Program-made: the position numbers and the translations under genes | Shown: positions 14,145 to 21,429 of the stretch, piece by piece | Numbering within the stretch: the stretch's first letter is position 1 | Layout of the letters: every line of letters starts with the position of its first letter | DNA from: Pseudomonas fluorescens | GTDB taxonomy: Bacteria > Pseudomonadota > Gammaproteobacteria > Pseudomonadales > Pseudomonadaceae | Assembly: GCF_902497895.1 (NCBI RefSeq) | Contig: NZ_CABVHQ010000062.1 | Location: 1 to 34,687, forward strand | Length of the DNA stretch: 34,687 bases | Reading direction: 5' to 3' | The notes under the pieces: model-generated | What the model saw: only the letters and a program-made list of their open reading frames with translations | Database searches by the model: none | What the model was told of the DNA's origin: nothing

Positions 14145-14927
14145 TCAGGCCGAGACGCGAGGGATAGTGTCATCGCTGCGCAGGGTGAAGATCTCGTAGC
14201 CAGTAGCGGTGACCAGCAGGGTGTGTTCCCACTGGGCCGAAAGCTTGCGGTCCTTGGTGATCGCGGTCCAGCCATCGCCCAGGACCTTGGTGTCGGCCTT
14301 GCCCTGGTTGATCATCGGCTCGATGGTGAAGGTCATGCCTTCCTTGAGCTCCATGCCGGTGCCGGCGCGACCGTAGTGCAGGATCTGCGGTTCTTCGTGG
14401 AACACCTTGCCGATGCCGTGACCGCAGAACTCGCGAACCACCGAGAAACCGTTCTTCTCGGCATGCTTCTGGATGACTTCGCCGATGTCGCCGAGGCGGC
14501 AGCCAGGTTTGACCAGTTCGATAGCCTTGTACATGCATTCCTGGGTCACTTGGGACAGGCGCTCGGCCCAGACTGGCACGGTGCCGACGTGGAACATCCG
14601 GCTGGTGTCACCGTGATAGCCATCTTTGATGACCGTGACGTCGATGTTCAGGGTGTCGCCATCCTTGAGCGGTTTCTCGTTCGGGATGCCGTGGCAGACC
14701 ACATGATTGATCGAGGTGCAGATCGACTTCGGGAAGCCTTTGTAGTTGAGCGGGGCAGGAATGGCCTTCTGCTCGTTGACGATATAGTCGTGGCAGATAC
14801 GGTCCAGTTCTTCGGTGGTGACGCCGGGTTTGACGTGTTGGGCGATCATTTCCAACACATCGGCGGCCAGTTTGCCGGCGACACGCATTTTTGCGATGTC
14901 CTCGGGGGTTTTGAGGGTGACGGTCAT
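14145..14927 (-). CDS. map: Methionine aminopeptidase type I
   Basis: A 260-residue metalloprotease that removes the N-terminal methionine from nascent proteins. The full set of residues is present: His79 (VCHGIPN), Asp96 and Asp107 (LNIDVTVIKDGYHGDT), His170 (CGHGIGKVFHEEP), Glu203 (FTIEPMI) and Glu234 (AQWEHTLLVT). It is type Ia, without an N-terminal zinc finger. The ATG at 14927 is preceded by an AGAG-type ribosome binding site. It is transcribed divergently from rpsB, an arrangement conserved in gamma-proteobacteria, and leads into glnD-dapC. Confidence 0.97.
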   Translation of the reverse strand: MTVTLKTPEDIAKMRVAGKLAADVLEMIAQHVKPGVTTEELDRICHDYIVNEQKAIPAPLNYKGFPKSICTSINHVVCHGIPNEKPLKDGDTLNIDVTVIKDGYHGDTSRMFHVGTVPVWAERLSQVTQECMYKAIELVKPGCRLGDIGEVIQKHAEKNGFSVVREFCGHGIGKVFHEEPQILHYGRAGTGMELKEGMTFTIEPMINQGKADTKVLGDGWTAITKDRKLSAQWEHTLLVTATGYEIFTLRSDDTIPRVSA

Positions 14928-15016
14928 ACAGGCTCTCTAGCGCTCAATGGCGCAAATAAACACGGAAGAGGGATTGCGTGACTGAATGTTGCGTCTGGCG
15001 CAGTCCCAAAAATGCG

Positions 15017-15025
15017 ATTCTAACA
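15017..15025 (-). promoter_or_regulatory. Candidate extended -10 promoter of map-glnD-dapC
   Basis: On the minus strand TGT-TAGAAT forms an extended -10 box 90 bases before the map ATG. No consensus -35 hexamer is seen. Confidence 0.45.
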
Positions 15026-15068
15026 GACGGTCGAGGCAAATCATGACCGCCTGACCTTCGCTTCACTC

Positions 15069-15074
15069 TATAAT
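15069..15074 (+). promoter_or_regulatory. Candidate upstream rpsB promoter, TATAAT
   Basis: A perfect TATAAT about 235 bases before rpsB. Hexamers resembling TTGACA (ATGACC, CTGACC) are nearby but at poor spacing (20 or 12). It could serve as a second, upstream promoter. Confidence 0.35.
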
Positions 15075-15160
15075 AATGGTGCATTCTGATCTGATTCCAA
15101 GGCCAGGGCAAAAGCGGACACCGGGAAGTGTGAATCCTGGTTTCGTTTTCGCCTTTCTTA

Positions 15161-15169
15161 TGGTATAAA
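15161..15169 (+). promoter_or_regulatory. Main rpsB-tsf promoter, extended -10
   Basis: TGG-TATAAA followed by ATGCGCCGC looks like an extended -10 with a GC-rich discriminator, as is common for stringently controlled ribosomal-protein promoters. The predicted start near 15176 leaves a leader of about 134 bases. Confidence 0.6.
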
Positions 15170-15177
15170 ATGCGCCG

Positions 15178-15267
15178 CTTTCCGGGGATGCCCCGAAAGG
15201 CTTAAACCCACACACGTGTCGACACGATGACCTGGGTGCCTTCAGCTTGATGCTGCTGGTTGGTCAT
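15178..15267 (+). promoter_or_regulatory. Structured rpsB leader, probable S2 autoregulatory operator
   Basis: Three nested elements can be drawn by hand. A 5' hairpin at 15178-15199 (CTTT-C-CGGGG/CCCCGAAAG with one bulged C) comes first. A perfect 12-base palindrome CGTGTCGACACG lies at 15215-15226. The third is a long stem closed by ATGACC (15227-15232) and GGTCAT (15262-15267), with an inner CAGC/GCTG hairpin. In E. coli ribosomal protein S2 represses its own rpsB-tsf mRNA through a conserved leader structure. This leader has the right place and size, but binding is inferred. Confidence 0.55.
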
Positions 15268-15309
15268 TGGGATACGTGGAGGCCTAACCCGACTTATCAA
15301 GGAACTATC

Positions 15310-16050
15310 ATGTCCCAAGTCAACATGCGCGATATGCTGAAGGCCGGTGTCCACTTCGGTCACCAAACCCGTTACTGGAACCCGAAAATGGGTAAATACA
15401 TTTTCGGCGCGCGTAACAAGATCCACATCATCAACCTTGAAAAAACCCTGCCAATGTTCAACGAAGCTCTGACTTTCGTAGAGCGCCTGGCCCAGGGCAA
15501 AAACAAGATTCTGTTCGTCGGCACCAAGCGTTCCGCTGGCAAGATCGTTGCTGAAGAAGCAGCACGTTGCGGTTCGCCGTACGTCGATCACCGCTGGTTG
15601 GGCGGCATGCTGACCAACTTCAAAACCATCCGTGCTTCCATCAAGCGTCTGCGTGACCTTGAAATCCAGGCCGAAGACGGTACTTTCGCCAAGCTGACCA
15701 AGAAAGAAGCGCTGATGCGCACTCGCGATCTTGAGAAGCTGGATCGTAGCCTGGGTGGTATCAAGGACATGGGCGGTCTGCCTGACGCACTGTTCGTTAT
15801 CGACGTTGATCACGAGCGCATCGCGATCACCGAAGCCAACAAGCTGGGCATCCCGGTTATTGGCGTTGTCGATACCAACAGCAGCCCGGACGGCGTTGAC
15901 TACATCATCCCAGGCAACGATGACGCAATCCGCGCTATCCAGCTGTACATGGGTTCGATGGCTGACGCGGTAATCCGTGGTCGCAACCACGTTGCTGGCG
16001 GCACCGAAGTGTTCGTCGAAGACGCTCCGGCAGCGGTAGTTGAAGGCTGA
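15310..16050 (+). CDS. rpsB: 30S ribosomal protein S2
   Basis: The 246-residue small-subunit protein S2, which binds at the back of the 30S head and is needed for S1 attachment. The start MSQVNMRDMLKAGVHFGHQTRYWNPKM is diagnostic, with further family blocks FVGTKRSAGKIV, VDHRWLGGMLTNFKT and LPDALFVIDVDHE. The ATG at 15310 has AAGGAA 7-8 bases upstream; a longer frame from 15247 runs through the leader and is rejected. Codon use is biased as in highly expressed genes (many GTT, GCT and CGT). It is followed by an intercistronic terminator and tsf. Confidence 0.99.
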   Translation: MSQVNMRDMLKAGVHFGHQTRYWNPKMGKYIFGARNKIHIINLEKTLPMFNEALTFVERLAQGKNKILFVGTKRSAGKIVAEEAARCGSPYVDHRWLGGMLTNFKTIRASIKRLRDLEIQAEDGTFAKLTKKEALMRTRDLEKLDRSLGGIKDMGGLPDALFVIDVDHERIAITEANKLGIPVIGVVDTNSSPDGVDYIIPGNDDAIRAIQLYMGSMADAVIRGRNHVAGGTEVFVEDAPAAVVEG

Positions 16051-16079
16051 GTAACTGACGCTTAGCGTTTACTCAGTAC

Positions 16080-16108
16080 GCAAAAAGGGGGCTTGGCCCC
16101 CTTTTTGC
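16080..16108 (+). terminator. Intercistronic terminator between rpsB and tsf
   Basis: A 12-bp perfect stem GCAAAAAGGGGG/CCCCCTTTTTGC with a 5-base loop and a built-in T5 run, 30 bases after the rpsB stop. It looks strong. Since tsf has no obvious promoter of its own, partial read-through probably sets the S2 to EF-Ts ratio, as in E. coli. Confidence 0.88.
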
Positions 16109-16244
16109 CACCTCGAAAACCATCTGATGGAAATGCCCGTGGCGGTTTTTGTCATGCGGCGGTTGCCAGGTGTGTCGGGGCAAGAATTGAACGCCCGTTC
16201 GCTCGGGTGGAATGGTTGAAAACCTATCCAAGAGGATTTTGAAA

Positions 16245-17108
16245 ATGGCAGAGATTACTGCAGCGTTGGTCAAAGAACTGCGTGAGCGTACTGGCGAAGG
16301 CATGATGGATTGCAAAAAAGCCTTGACCAAGGCAGACGGCGACATCGAAAAAGCCATTGATGACATGCGTGCCTCGGGCGCCATCAAGGCTGCCAAGAAA
16401 GCAGGCAACATTGCTGCTGAAGGCGCAATCAGCATCAAGGAAGACGGCAAGGCTGCCGTGATCATCGAAGTCAACTCGCAAACCGACTTCCTGGCTCTGC
16501 AAGACGACTTCAAGAACTTCGTCGCTGCCAGCGTTGAAAAAGCGTTCGCCGACAAACTGACCGACGCAGCTCCGCTGATCGCCGCTCAAGAGCCGGCTCG
16601 TGAAGCACTGGTTGGCAAAGTAGGCGAGAACGTCAACATCCGTCGTCTGGCGCGTATCGAAGCTGACGTAGTAGGTTCTTACCTGCACGGCAACAAGATC
16701 GGCGTAGTCGTGGCACTGAAAGGCGGCAACGTTGAGCTGGCCAAAGACATCGCCATGCACGTAGCAGCCAGCAACCCTGAGTTCCTGCTGCCGTCGCAGG
16801 TTTCCGCTGAAGCCATCGAACGCGAAAAAGGCGTTTTCATGAGCCTCAACGAAGACAAGATCAAAGGCAAGCCTGCTGAGATCGTCGAGAAAATGGTTGC
16901 TGGTCGTATCAGCAAGTTCCTCGCCGAAGCCAGTCTGGTCAACCAGGCGTTCGTCAAGAACCCTGAAGTAACCGTTGGCGATCTGGCCAAGAAAGGTGGC
17001 GCTGAAATCGTTTCCTTCACCCGCTTCCAGGTAGGTGAAGGCATCGAGAAGCCGGTCGACAACTTCGCTGAAGAAGTTGCTGCCCAGCTGGCTGCCAGCA
17101 AGAAGTAA
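16245..17108 (+). CDS. tsf: Elongation factor Ts
   Basis: The 287-residue guanine-nucleotide exchange factor for EF-Tu. The N-terminal helical domain ends in the family signature RTGEGMMDCKKAL (residues 15-27), and the core carries the TDF motif (NSQTDFLALQDDF) that contacts EF-Tu. The ATG at 16245 follows AAGAGGA about 9-11 bases upstream; the extra upstream codons from 16212 are not part of the protein. Codon use is of the highly expressed type. It follows rpsB after 194 bases that include a strong terminator, and is closed by another terminator. Confidence 0.99.
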   Translation: MAEITAALVKELRERTGEGMMDCKKALTKADGDIEKAIDDMRASGAIKAAKKAGNIAAEGAISIKEDGKAAVIIEVNSQTDFLALQDDFKNFVAASVEKAFADKLTDAAPLIAAQEPAREALVGKVGENVNIRRLARIEADVVGSYLHGNKIGVVVALKGGNVELAKDIAMHVAASNPEFLLPSQVSAEAIEREKGVFMSLNEDKIKGKPAEIVEKMVAGRISKFLAEASLVNQAFVKNPEVTVGDLAKKGGAEIVSFTRFQVGEGIEKPVDNFAEEVAAQLAASKK

Positions 17109-17131
17109 GACGGTTTTTGACTGTCGCCCTG

Positions 17132-17163
17132 AAGAGGCTGCCCGCTCACGCGCGCAGCCTCTT
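17132..17163 (+). terminator. Terminator after tsf
   Basis: A 10-bp perfect stem AAGAGGCTGC/GCAGCCTCTT around a 12-base loop, ending in a TTTT run, 24 bases after the tsf stop. It ends the rpsB-tsf unit, so pyrH needs a promoter in 17164-17314. I see no clear one there. Confidence 0.88.
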
Positions 17164-17314
17164 TTCAAATGGGGATCAATTTAATTGGTTTCCCTTCGGA
17201 GCGGGCTTACAAAGCCGTGTTCCGACGGCGCTGTGATAGCGTCAAGCTAGAGTGAACGCTGGCTGTAAACAGCTTGCAAGAATTTTTGAAAATACGCCGC
17301 AGGAGAGATTCGCA

Positions 17315-18055
17315 ATGGCTCAGCAGGGCAGTGGTTATCAGGCTCGCTATAAACGCATTCTACTCAAGCTTAGCGGCGAGGCCCTGATGGGCTCGGAAGA
17401 GTTCGGGATTGATCCGAAGGTGCTGGACCGCATGGCGCTGGAAGTCGGCCAGCTGGTCGGTATCGGCGTTCAGGTCGGTCTGGTGATCGGCGGTGGCAAC
17501 CTGTTCCGTGGTGCCGCACTGAGTGCTGCGGGGATGGATCGGGTGACCGGTGACCACATGGGCATGCTGGCGACTGTGATGAACGCTCTGGCCATGCGTG
17601 ACGCGCTGGAACGTGCGAATATCTCGGCGATCGTGATGTCGGCTATTTCCATGGTGGGCGTGACCGATCACTATGATCGTCGCAAAGCCATGCGTCACCT
17701 GAACGCCAAGGACGTGGTGATCTTCGCGGCCGGTACCGGCAACCCGTTCTTCACCACCGATTCGGCAGCTTGCCTGCGGGGCATCGAGATCAATGCCGAC
17801 GTGGTGTTGAAGGCAACCAAGGTTGACGGTGTCTATACCGCTGACCCATTCAAAGACCCGCATGCCGAGAAGTTCGATCATCTGACCTACGATGAAGTGC
17901 TGGATCGCAAGCTGGGCGTGATGGATCTGACGGCCATTTGCCTGTGCCGTGACCACAAGATGCCGTTGCGCGTATTTAACATGAACAAGCCCGGCGCCCT
18001 GCTGAACATTGTGCATGGCGGCGCTGAAGGGACCCTGATCGAGGAAGGCGAATAA
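17315..18055 (+). CDS. pyrH: Uridylate kinase PyrH
   Basis: A 246-residue hexameric UMP kinase of the amino-acid kinase family that makes UDP from UMP. It is not related to eukaryotic UMP/CMP kinases. N-terminal KRILLKLSGEALMG binds phosphates, GLVIGGGNLFRG and the later FAAGTGNPFFTTD and ATKVDGVYTADP segments are family blocks. The ATG at 17315 follows AGGAGAG at good spacing. It is the first gene of a compact unit, and its TAA stop overlaps the ATG of frr by one base (TAATG), so translation is coupled. Confidence 0.98.
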   Translation: MAQQGSGYQARYKRILLKLSGEALMGSEEFGIDPKVLDRMALEVGQLVGIGVQVGLVIGGGNLFRGAALSAAGMDRVTGDHMGMLATVMNALAMRDALERANISAIVMSAISMVGVTDHYDRRKAMRHLNAKDVVIFAAGTGNPFFTTDSAACLRGIEINADVVLKATKVDGVYTADPFKDPHAEKFDHLTYDEVLDRKLGVMDLTAICLCRDHKMPLRVFNMNKPGALLNIVHGGAEGTLIEEGE

Positions 18056-18612
18056 TGATCAACGAAATCAAGAAAGACGCTCAAGAGCGCATGCAGAAAT
18101 CCCTGGAATCGCTGCATCACGCATTCAGCCGGATCCGCACTGGCCAGGCCCACCCGAGCATCCTGGGTGGCGTGATGGTGCCTTACTACGGTTCCGACAC
18201 TCCGCTGAATCAGGTGGCTAACGTTACCGTCAAGGACTCCCGTACCCTGCAAGTCGTGGCTTTCGAGCGCAACATGCTGCAAGCGGTCGACAAGGCGATT
18301 CAGAGCTCTGGGCTGGGCTTCAACCCGACCAACCTGGGTGAATTGCTGCTGATTTCGATGCCGGCCCTGACCGAAGAAACCCGCAAGGGCTTCACCAAGC
18401 AGGCGCGTGAAGCGGCAGAAGACGGCCGTGTAGCGGTGCGCAACATTCGTCGCGATGCCTTGAGCCAGTTGAAAGACCTGGTCAAGGAGAAGGAGATCAG
18501 CGAAGACGAAGAGCGCCGTGCCGCAGACGAGATCCAGAAGCTGACTGACAAGTTCGTGGCGGAGATCGAAGCGGCCGTGAAGCAAAAAGAAGCGGACCTG
18601 ATGGCCGTATAA
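18055..18612 (+). CDS. frr: Ribosome recycling factor
   Basis: A 185-residue RRF that, with EF-G, splits post-termination ribosomes. The start MINEIKKDAQERMQKSLESL, the block RTGQAHPSILGGVMVPYYGSDTPLNQVANV and the C-terminal helix EIQKLTDKFVAEIEAAVKQKEADLM are typical, and the length is exactly that of the family. The ATG overlaps the pyrH stop by one base, and uppS begins 13 bases downstream. Confidence 0.99.
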   Translation: MINEIKKDAQERMQKSLESLHHAFSRIRTGQAHPSILGGVMVPYYGSDTPLNQVANVTVKDSRTLQVVAFERNMLQAVDKAIQSSGLGFNPTNLGELLLISMPALTEETRKGFTKQAREAAEDGRVAVRNIRRDALSQLKDLVKEKEISEDEERRAADEIQKLTDKFVAEIEAAVKQKEADLMAV

Positions 18613-18625
18613 GGGTCGCGTTTAC

Positions 18626-19381
18626 ATGGAAAAGACCAAGCAGGCTGTACTGTCTTCGGTGCCACGTCACGTGGCGATCATCATGGATGGTAATAATCGC
18701 TGGGCGAAAAAGCGCTTTATGCCGGGTGTTGCCGGGCATAAAGCGGGCGTCGATGCTGTTCGTGCAGTCATTGAGGTGTGTGCTGAGGCCAAGGTCGAAG
18801 TATTGACCCTGTTTGCCTTTTCCAGTGAGAACTGGCAGCGCCCGGCCGCCGAAGTCAGTGCCTTGATGGATTTGTTCTTCAAGGCGCTGCGTCGGGAGGC
18901 CCGGCGCCTCAACGACAACAACATCAGCCTGCGCATTATCGGTGACCGCTCGCGCTTCCATCCGGAGTTGCAGGCGGCCATGCGCGAAGTCGAAGTACTG
19001 ACGGCGGGCAGCAATCGTTTTATCCTGCAGATCGCGGCCAACTATGGCGGCCAGTGGGACATTGCCCAGGCTGCCCAGCGCCTGGCGCGCGAGGTCCAGG
19101 CCGGACATCTGCGCCCCGAAGACATTACCCCCGAATTGTTGCAGACCTGTCTGGCGACGGGCGATCTGCCGCTGCCGGACCTGTGTATCCGTACGGGCGG
19201 TGAACACCGCATCAGCAACTTCCTGTTGTGGCAGTTGGCGTACGCCGAACTGTATTTCTCCGACCTGTTCTGGCCGGACTTCAAACACGATGCCATGCGC
19301 ACTGCGCTGGCCGATTACGCTTCTCGCCAGCGCCGCTTCGGTAAAACGAGCGAACAGGTCGAAGCGGGAGCCCGGGCTTAA
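18626..19381 (+). CDS. uppS: Undecaprenyl diphosphate synthase
   Basis: A 251-residue cis-prenyltransferase (UppS/IspU) that adds eight isopentenyl units to farnesyl diphosphate to form the C55 lipid carrier for peptidoglycan and O-antigen. The essential Asp21 lies in IIMDGNNRWAKKR. FAFSSENWQRP and the C-terminal IRTGGEHRISNFLLWQLAYAE blocks are diagnostic. The ATG at 18626 lies 13 bases after frr. The stop overlaps the ATG of cdsA (TAATG). Its isopentenyl substrate depends on Dxr, encoded two genes downstream. Confidence 0.98.
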   Translation: MEKTKQAVLSSVPRHVAIIMDGNNRWAKKRFMPGVAGHKAGVDAVRAVIEVCAEAKVEVLTLFAFSSENWQRPAAEVSALMDLFFKALRREARRLNDNNISLRIIGDRSRFHPELQAAMREVEVLTAGSNRFILQIAANYGGQWDIAQAAQRLAREVQAGHLRPEDITPELLQTCLATGDLPLPDLCIRTGGEHRISNFLLWQLAYAELYFSDLFWPDFKHDAMRTALADYASRQRRFGKTSEQVEAGARA

Positions 19382-20187
19382 TGCTTAAACAACGAATCAT
19401 TACCGCGCTGATCCTGTTGCCGATCGCCTTGTGCGGGTTTTTCTTGCTGGAAGGCACCGGCTTTGCGTTGTTTATTGGATTGGTGGTGACCCTGGCTGCC
19501 TGGGAATGGGCGCGGCTGGCAGGATTTACTGCCCAGCCGGTCCGCATTGCCTACGCGGCCCTGGTCGCACTGCTGCTGTTTTTCATGCATGTGCTGCCCG
19601 GTCTGGCACCTTGGGTGCTGGCTGCAGCGGTGATCTGGTGGTTGCTGGCGACCTTCCTGGTGCTGACTTATCCGCGCACCAGTGAGCAATGGGCCAGTGC
19701 GGCGAGCAAATGGGTGATTGGTCTGTTGATCCTGTTGCCGGCCTGGCAAGGGTTGGTCCTGATCAAGCAGCAGCCTTTGGGCAACTGGCTGATCATGGCG
19801 GTGATGGTGCTGGTCTGGGGAGCTGATATCGGCGCCTATTTTTCCGGCAGGGCCTTTGGCAAGCGCAAGCTGGCGCCAAAAGTCAGTCCGGGCAAGAGCT
19901 GGGAAGGGGTTTACGGTGGTTTGCTGGCCAGTTTGCTGATCACTGCCGTCGTCGGCCTTGTCCGTGACTGGAGCGCGGCGCAGATGATGATGGGTTTGAT
20001 TGGCGCAGCGGTTGTCGTGCTGATTTCGGTGGTCGGTGACCTGACCGAAAGCATGTTCAAGCGTCAGTCAGGGATCAAGGACAGCAGCAATCTGTTGCCG
20101 GGCCATGGCGGTGTGCTGGATCGCATCGACAGCCTGACCGCGGCCATTCCGATATTTGCCGTCCTGTTGTGGGTGGCTGCGCCGTGA
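19381..20187 (+). CDS. cdsA: Phosphatidate cytidylyltransferase CdsA
   Basis: A 268-residue polytopic inner-membrane enzyme that makes CDP-diacylglycerol from phosphatidate and CTP, the precursor of all phospholipid head groups. About seven hydrophobic segments are visible. The CDP-diglyceride synthase signature near the C-terminus runs from GDLTESMFKRQSGIKDSSN to LPGHGGVLDRIDSL. The ATG at 19381 overlaps uppS by one base. The TGA stop overlaps the GTG start of dxr by four bases. Confidence 0.97.
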   Translation: MLKQRIITALILLPIALCGFFLLEGTGFALFIGLVVTLAAWEWARLAGFTAQPVRIAYAALVALLLFFMHVLPGLAPWVLAAAVIWWLLATFLVLTYPRTSEQWASAASKWVIGLLILLPAWQGLVLIKQQPLGNWLIMAVMVLVWGADIGAYFSGRAFGKRKLAPKVSPGKSWEGVYGGLLASLLITAVVGLVRDWSAAQMMMGLIGAAVVVLISVVGDLTESMFKRQSGIKDSSNLLPGHGGVLDRIDSLTAAIPIFAVLLWVAAP

Positions 20188-21374
20188 ATCGCCCACAGCA
20201 GATCACTGTGCTGGGGGCGACCGGTTCGATTGGCCTGAGTACCCTCGATGTCATTGCCCGGCACCCTGAGCGCTACCAGGTGTTCGCCTTGAGCGGATTC
20301 AGTCGGCTGAGGGAGTTGCTCGCCTTGTGCGTGCGCCATATGCCGCGTTTCGCGGTTGTTCCTGAGGTCGGCGTTGCACGCCGGCTGCAGGACGATCTGC
20401 TGGCGGCGGGTCTGCAGACTCGGGTCCTGGTGGGGGAGGAGGGGTTGTGCCAGATCGCGGCCGATCCTCAAGTCGATGCGGTCATGGCGGCGATCGTCGG
20501 GGCGGCGGGTTTGCGTCCGACCCTGGCAGCGGTTGAAGCGGGCAAGAAGATTCTGCTGGCCAACAAGGAAGCGCTGGTGATGTCCGGCGCCTTGTTCATG
20601 CAGGCGGGGCGCAAGAGCGGTTCGGTGCTGTTGCCGATCGACAGCGAGCACAACGCGATTTTTCAGTGCATGCCCAATGACTTTGCCCGCGGGCTTGGGG
20701 CTGTCGGGGTTCGGCGGATCCTGCTGACCGCATCGGGCGGTCCGTTCCGCCAGACGCCGCTGGCCGAGCTTGAGCATGTAACGCCCGAGCAGGCCTGCGC
20801 CCATCCCAATTGGTCGATGGGGCGCAAGATTTCGGTGGATTCGGCGAGCATGATGAACAAAGGCCTCGAGTTGATCGAGGCTTGCTGGCTGTTCGATGCC
20901 CTGCCTGCGCAGGTCGAAGTGGTGATTCATCCGCAGAGCGTGATTCATTCGCTGGTGGACTACGTCGACGGCTCGGTATTGGCGCAATTGGGCAACCCGG
21001 ATATGCGCACGCCGATCGCCAACGCCCTGGCCTGGCCAGAGCGAATCGATTCCGGCGTGGCGCCCCTTGATCTGTTCTCAATCGCGCGCCTGGACTTCCA
21101 GGCGCCTGATGAACAGCGTTTCCCCTGCCTGCGGCTGGCCCGTCAGGCGGCGGAGGCGGGCAACAGTGCGCCCGCCATGTTGAACGCAGCAAATGAAGTA
21201 GCGGTAGCAGCCTTTCTCGAACGGCGCATCCGCTACCCGGAGATCGCGAGTATCATCGAGGAAGTATTGAACCTCGAGCCTGTGGTAGCCGTCGAAGAGC
21301 TCGACGCGGTGTTCTCGGCTGACGCCAAAGCCCGCACCCTGACCGAACAATGGTTGAGTCGCCACGGGCGATAG
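20184..21374 (+). CDS. dxr: 1-deoxy-D-xylulose 5-phosphate reductoisomerase
   Basis: A 396-residue NADPH- and metal-dependent enzyme of the MEP pathway (also ispC) that rearranges and reduces DXP to methylerythritol phosphate; it is the target of fosmidomycin. The NADPH loop GATGSIG is at residues 11-17. The metal site is PIDSEHNAIFQC, and TASGGPFR and NWSMGRKISVDSASMMNKGLE are active-site blocks. The start is a GTG at 20184 that overlaps the cdsA stop as GTGA; an in-frame GTG at 20169 would add five residues but lies inside cdsA. It supplies isoprenoid precursors to UppS. Confidence 0.98.
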   Translation: MNRPQQITVLGATGSIGLSTLDVIARHPERYQVFALSGFSRLRELLALCVRHMPRFAVVPEVGVARRLQDDLLAAGLQTRVLVGEEGLCQIAADPQVDAVMAAIVGAAGLRPTLAAVEAGKKILLANKEALVMSGALFMQAGRKSGSVLLPIDSEHNAIFQCMPNDFARGLGAVGVRRILLTASGGPFRQTPLAELEHVTPEQACAHPNWSMGRKISVDSASMMNKGLELIEACWLFDALPAQVEVVIHPQSVIHSLVDYVDGSVLAQLGNPDMRTPIANALAWPERIDSGVAPLDLFSIARLDFQAPDEQRFPCLRLARQAAEAGNSAPAMLNAANEVAVAAFLERRIRYPEIASIIEEVLNLEPVVAVEELDAVFSADAKARTLTEQWLSRHGR

Positions 21375-21429
21375 ACGTTGCGGCGGGTCCGAGCGTATCG
21401 GCACTGGATAGGAATGCGGAGAAAGTTAG

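Larger units (their letters stand above)
14928..15309. promoter_or_regulatory. Divergent map/rpsB control region
   Basis: These 382 bases hold no gene. They contain an extended -10 box for map, two candidate -10 boxes for rpsB (15069 and 15164), and about 134 bases of rpsB leader with several stem-loops. The minus-strand open frame across the leader is a shadow of rpsB. Confidence 0.8.

Noticed and set aside
15202..15990. A minus-strand frame across the rpsB leader and gene
   Set aside because: It is the antisense of rpsB, which has strong codon bias and is unmistakable.
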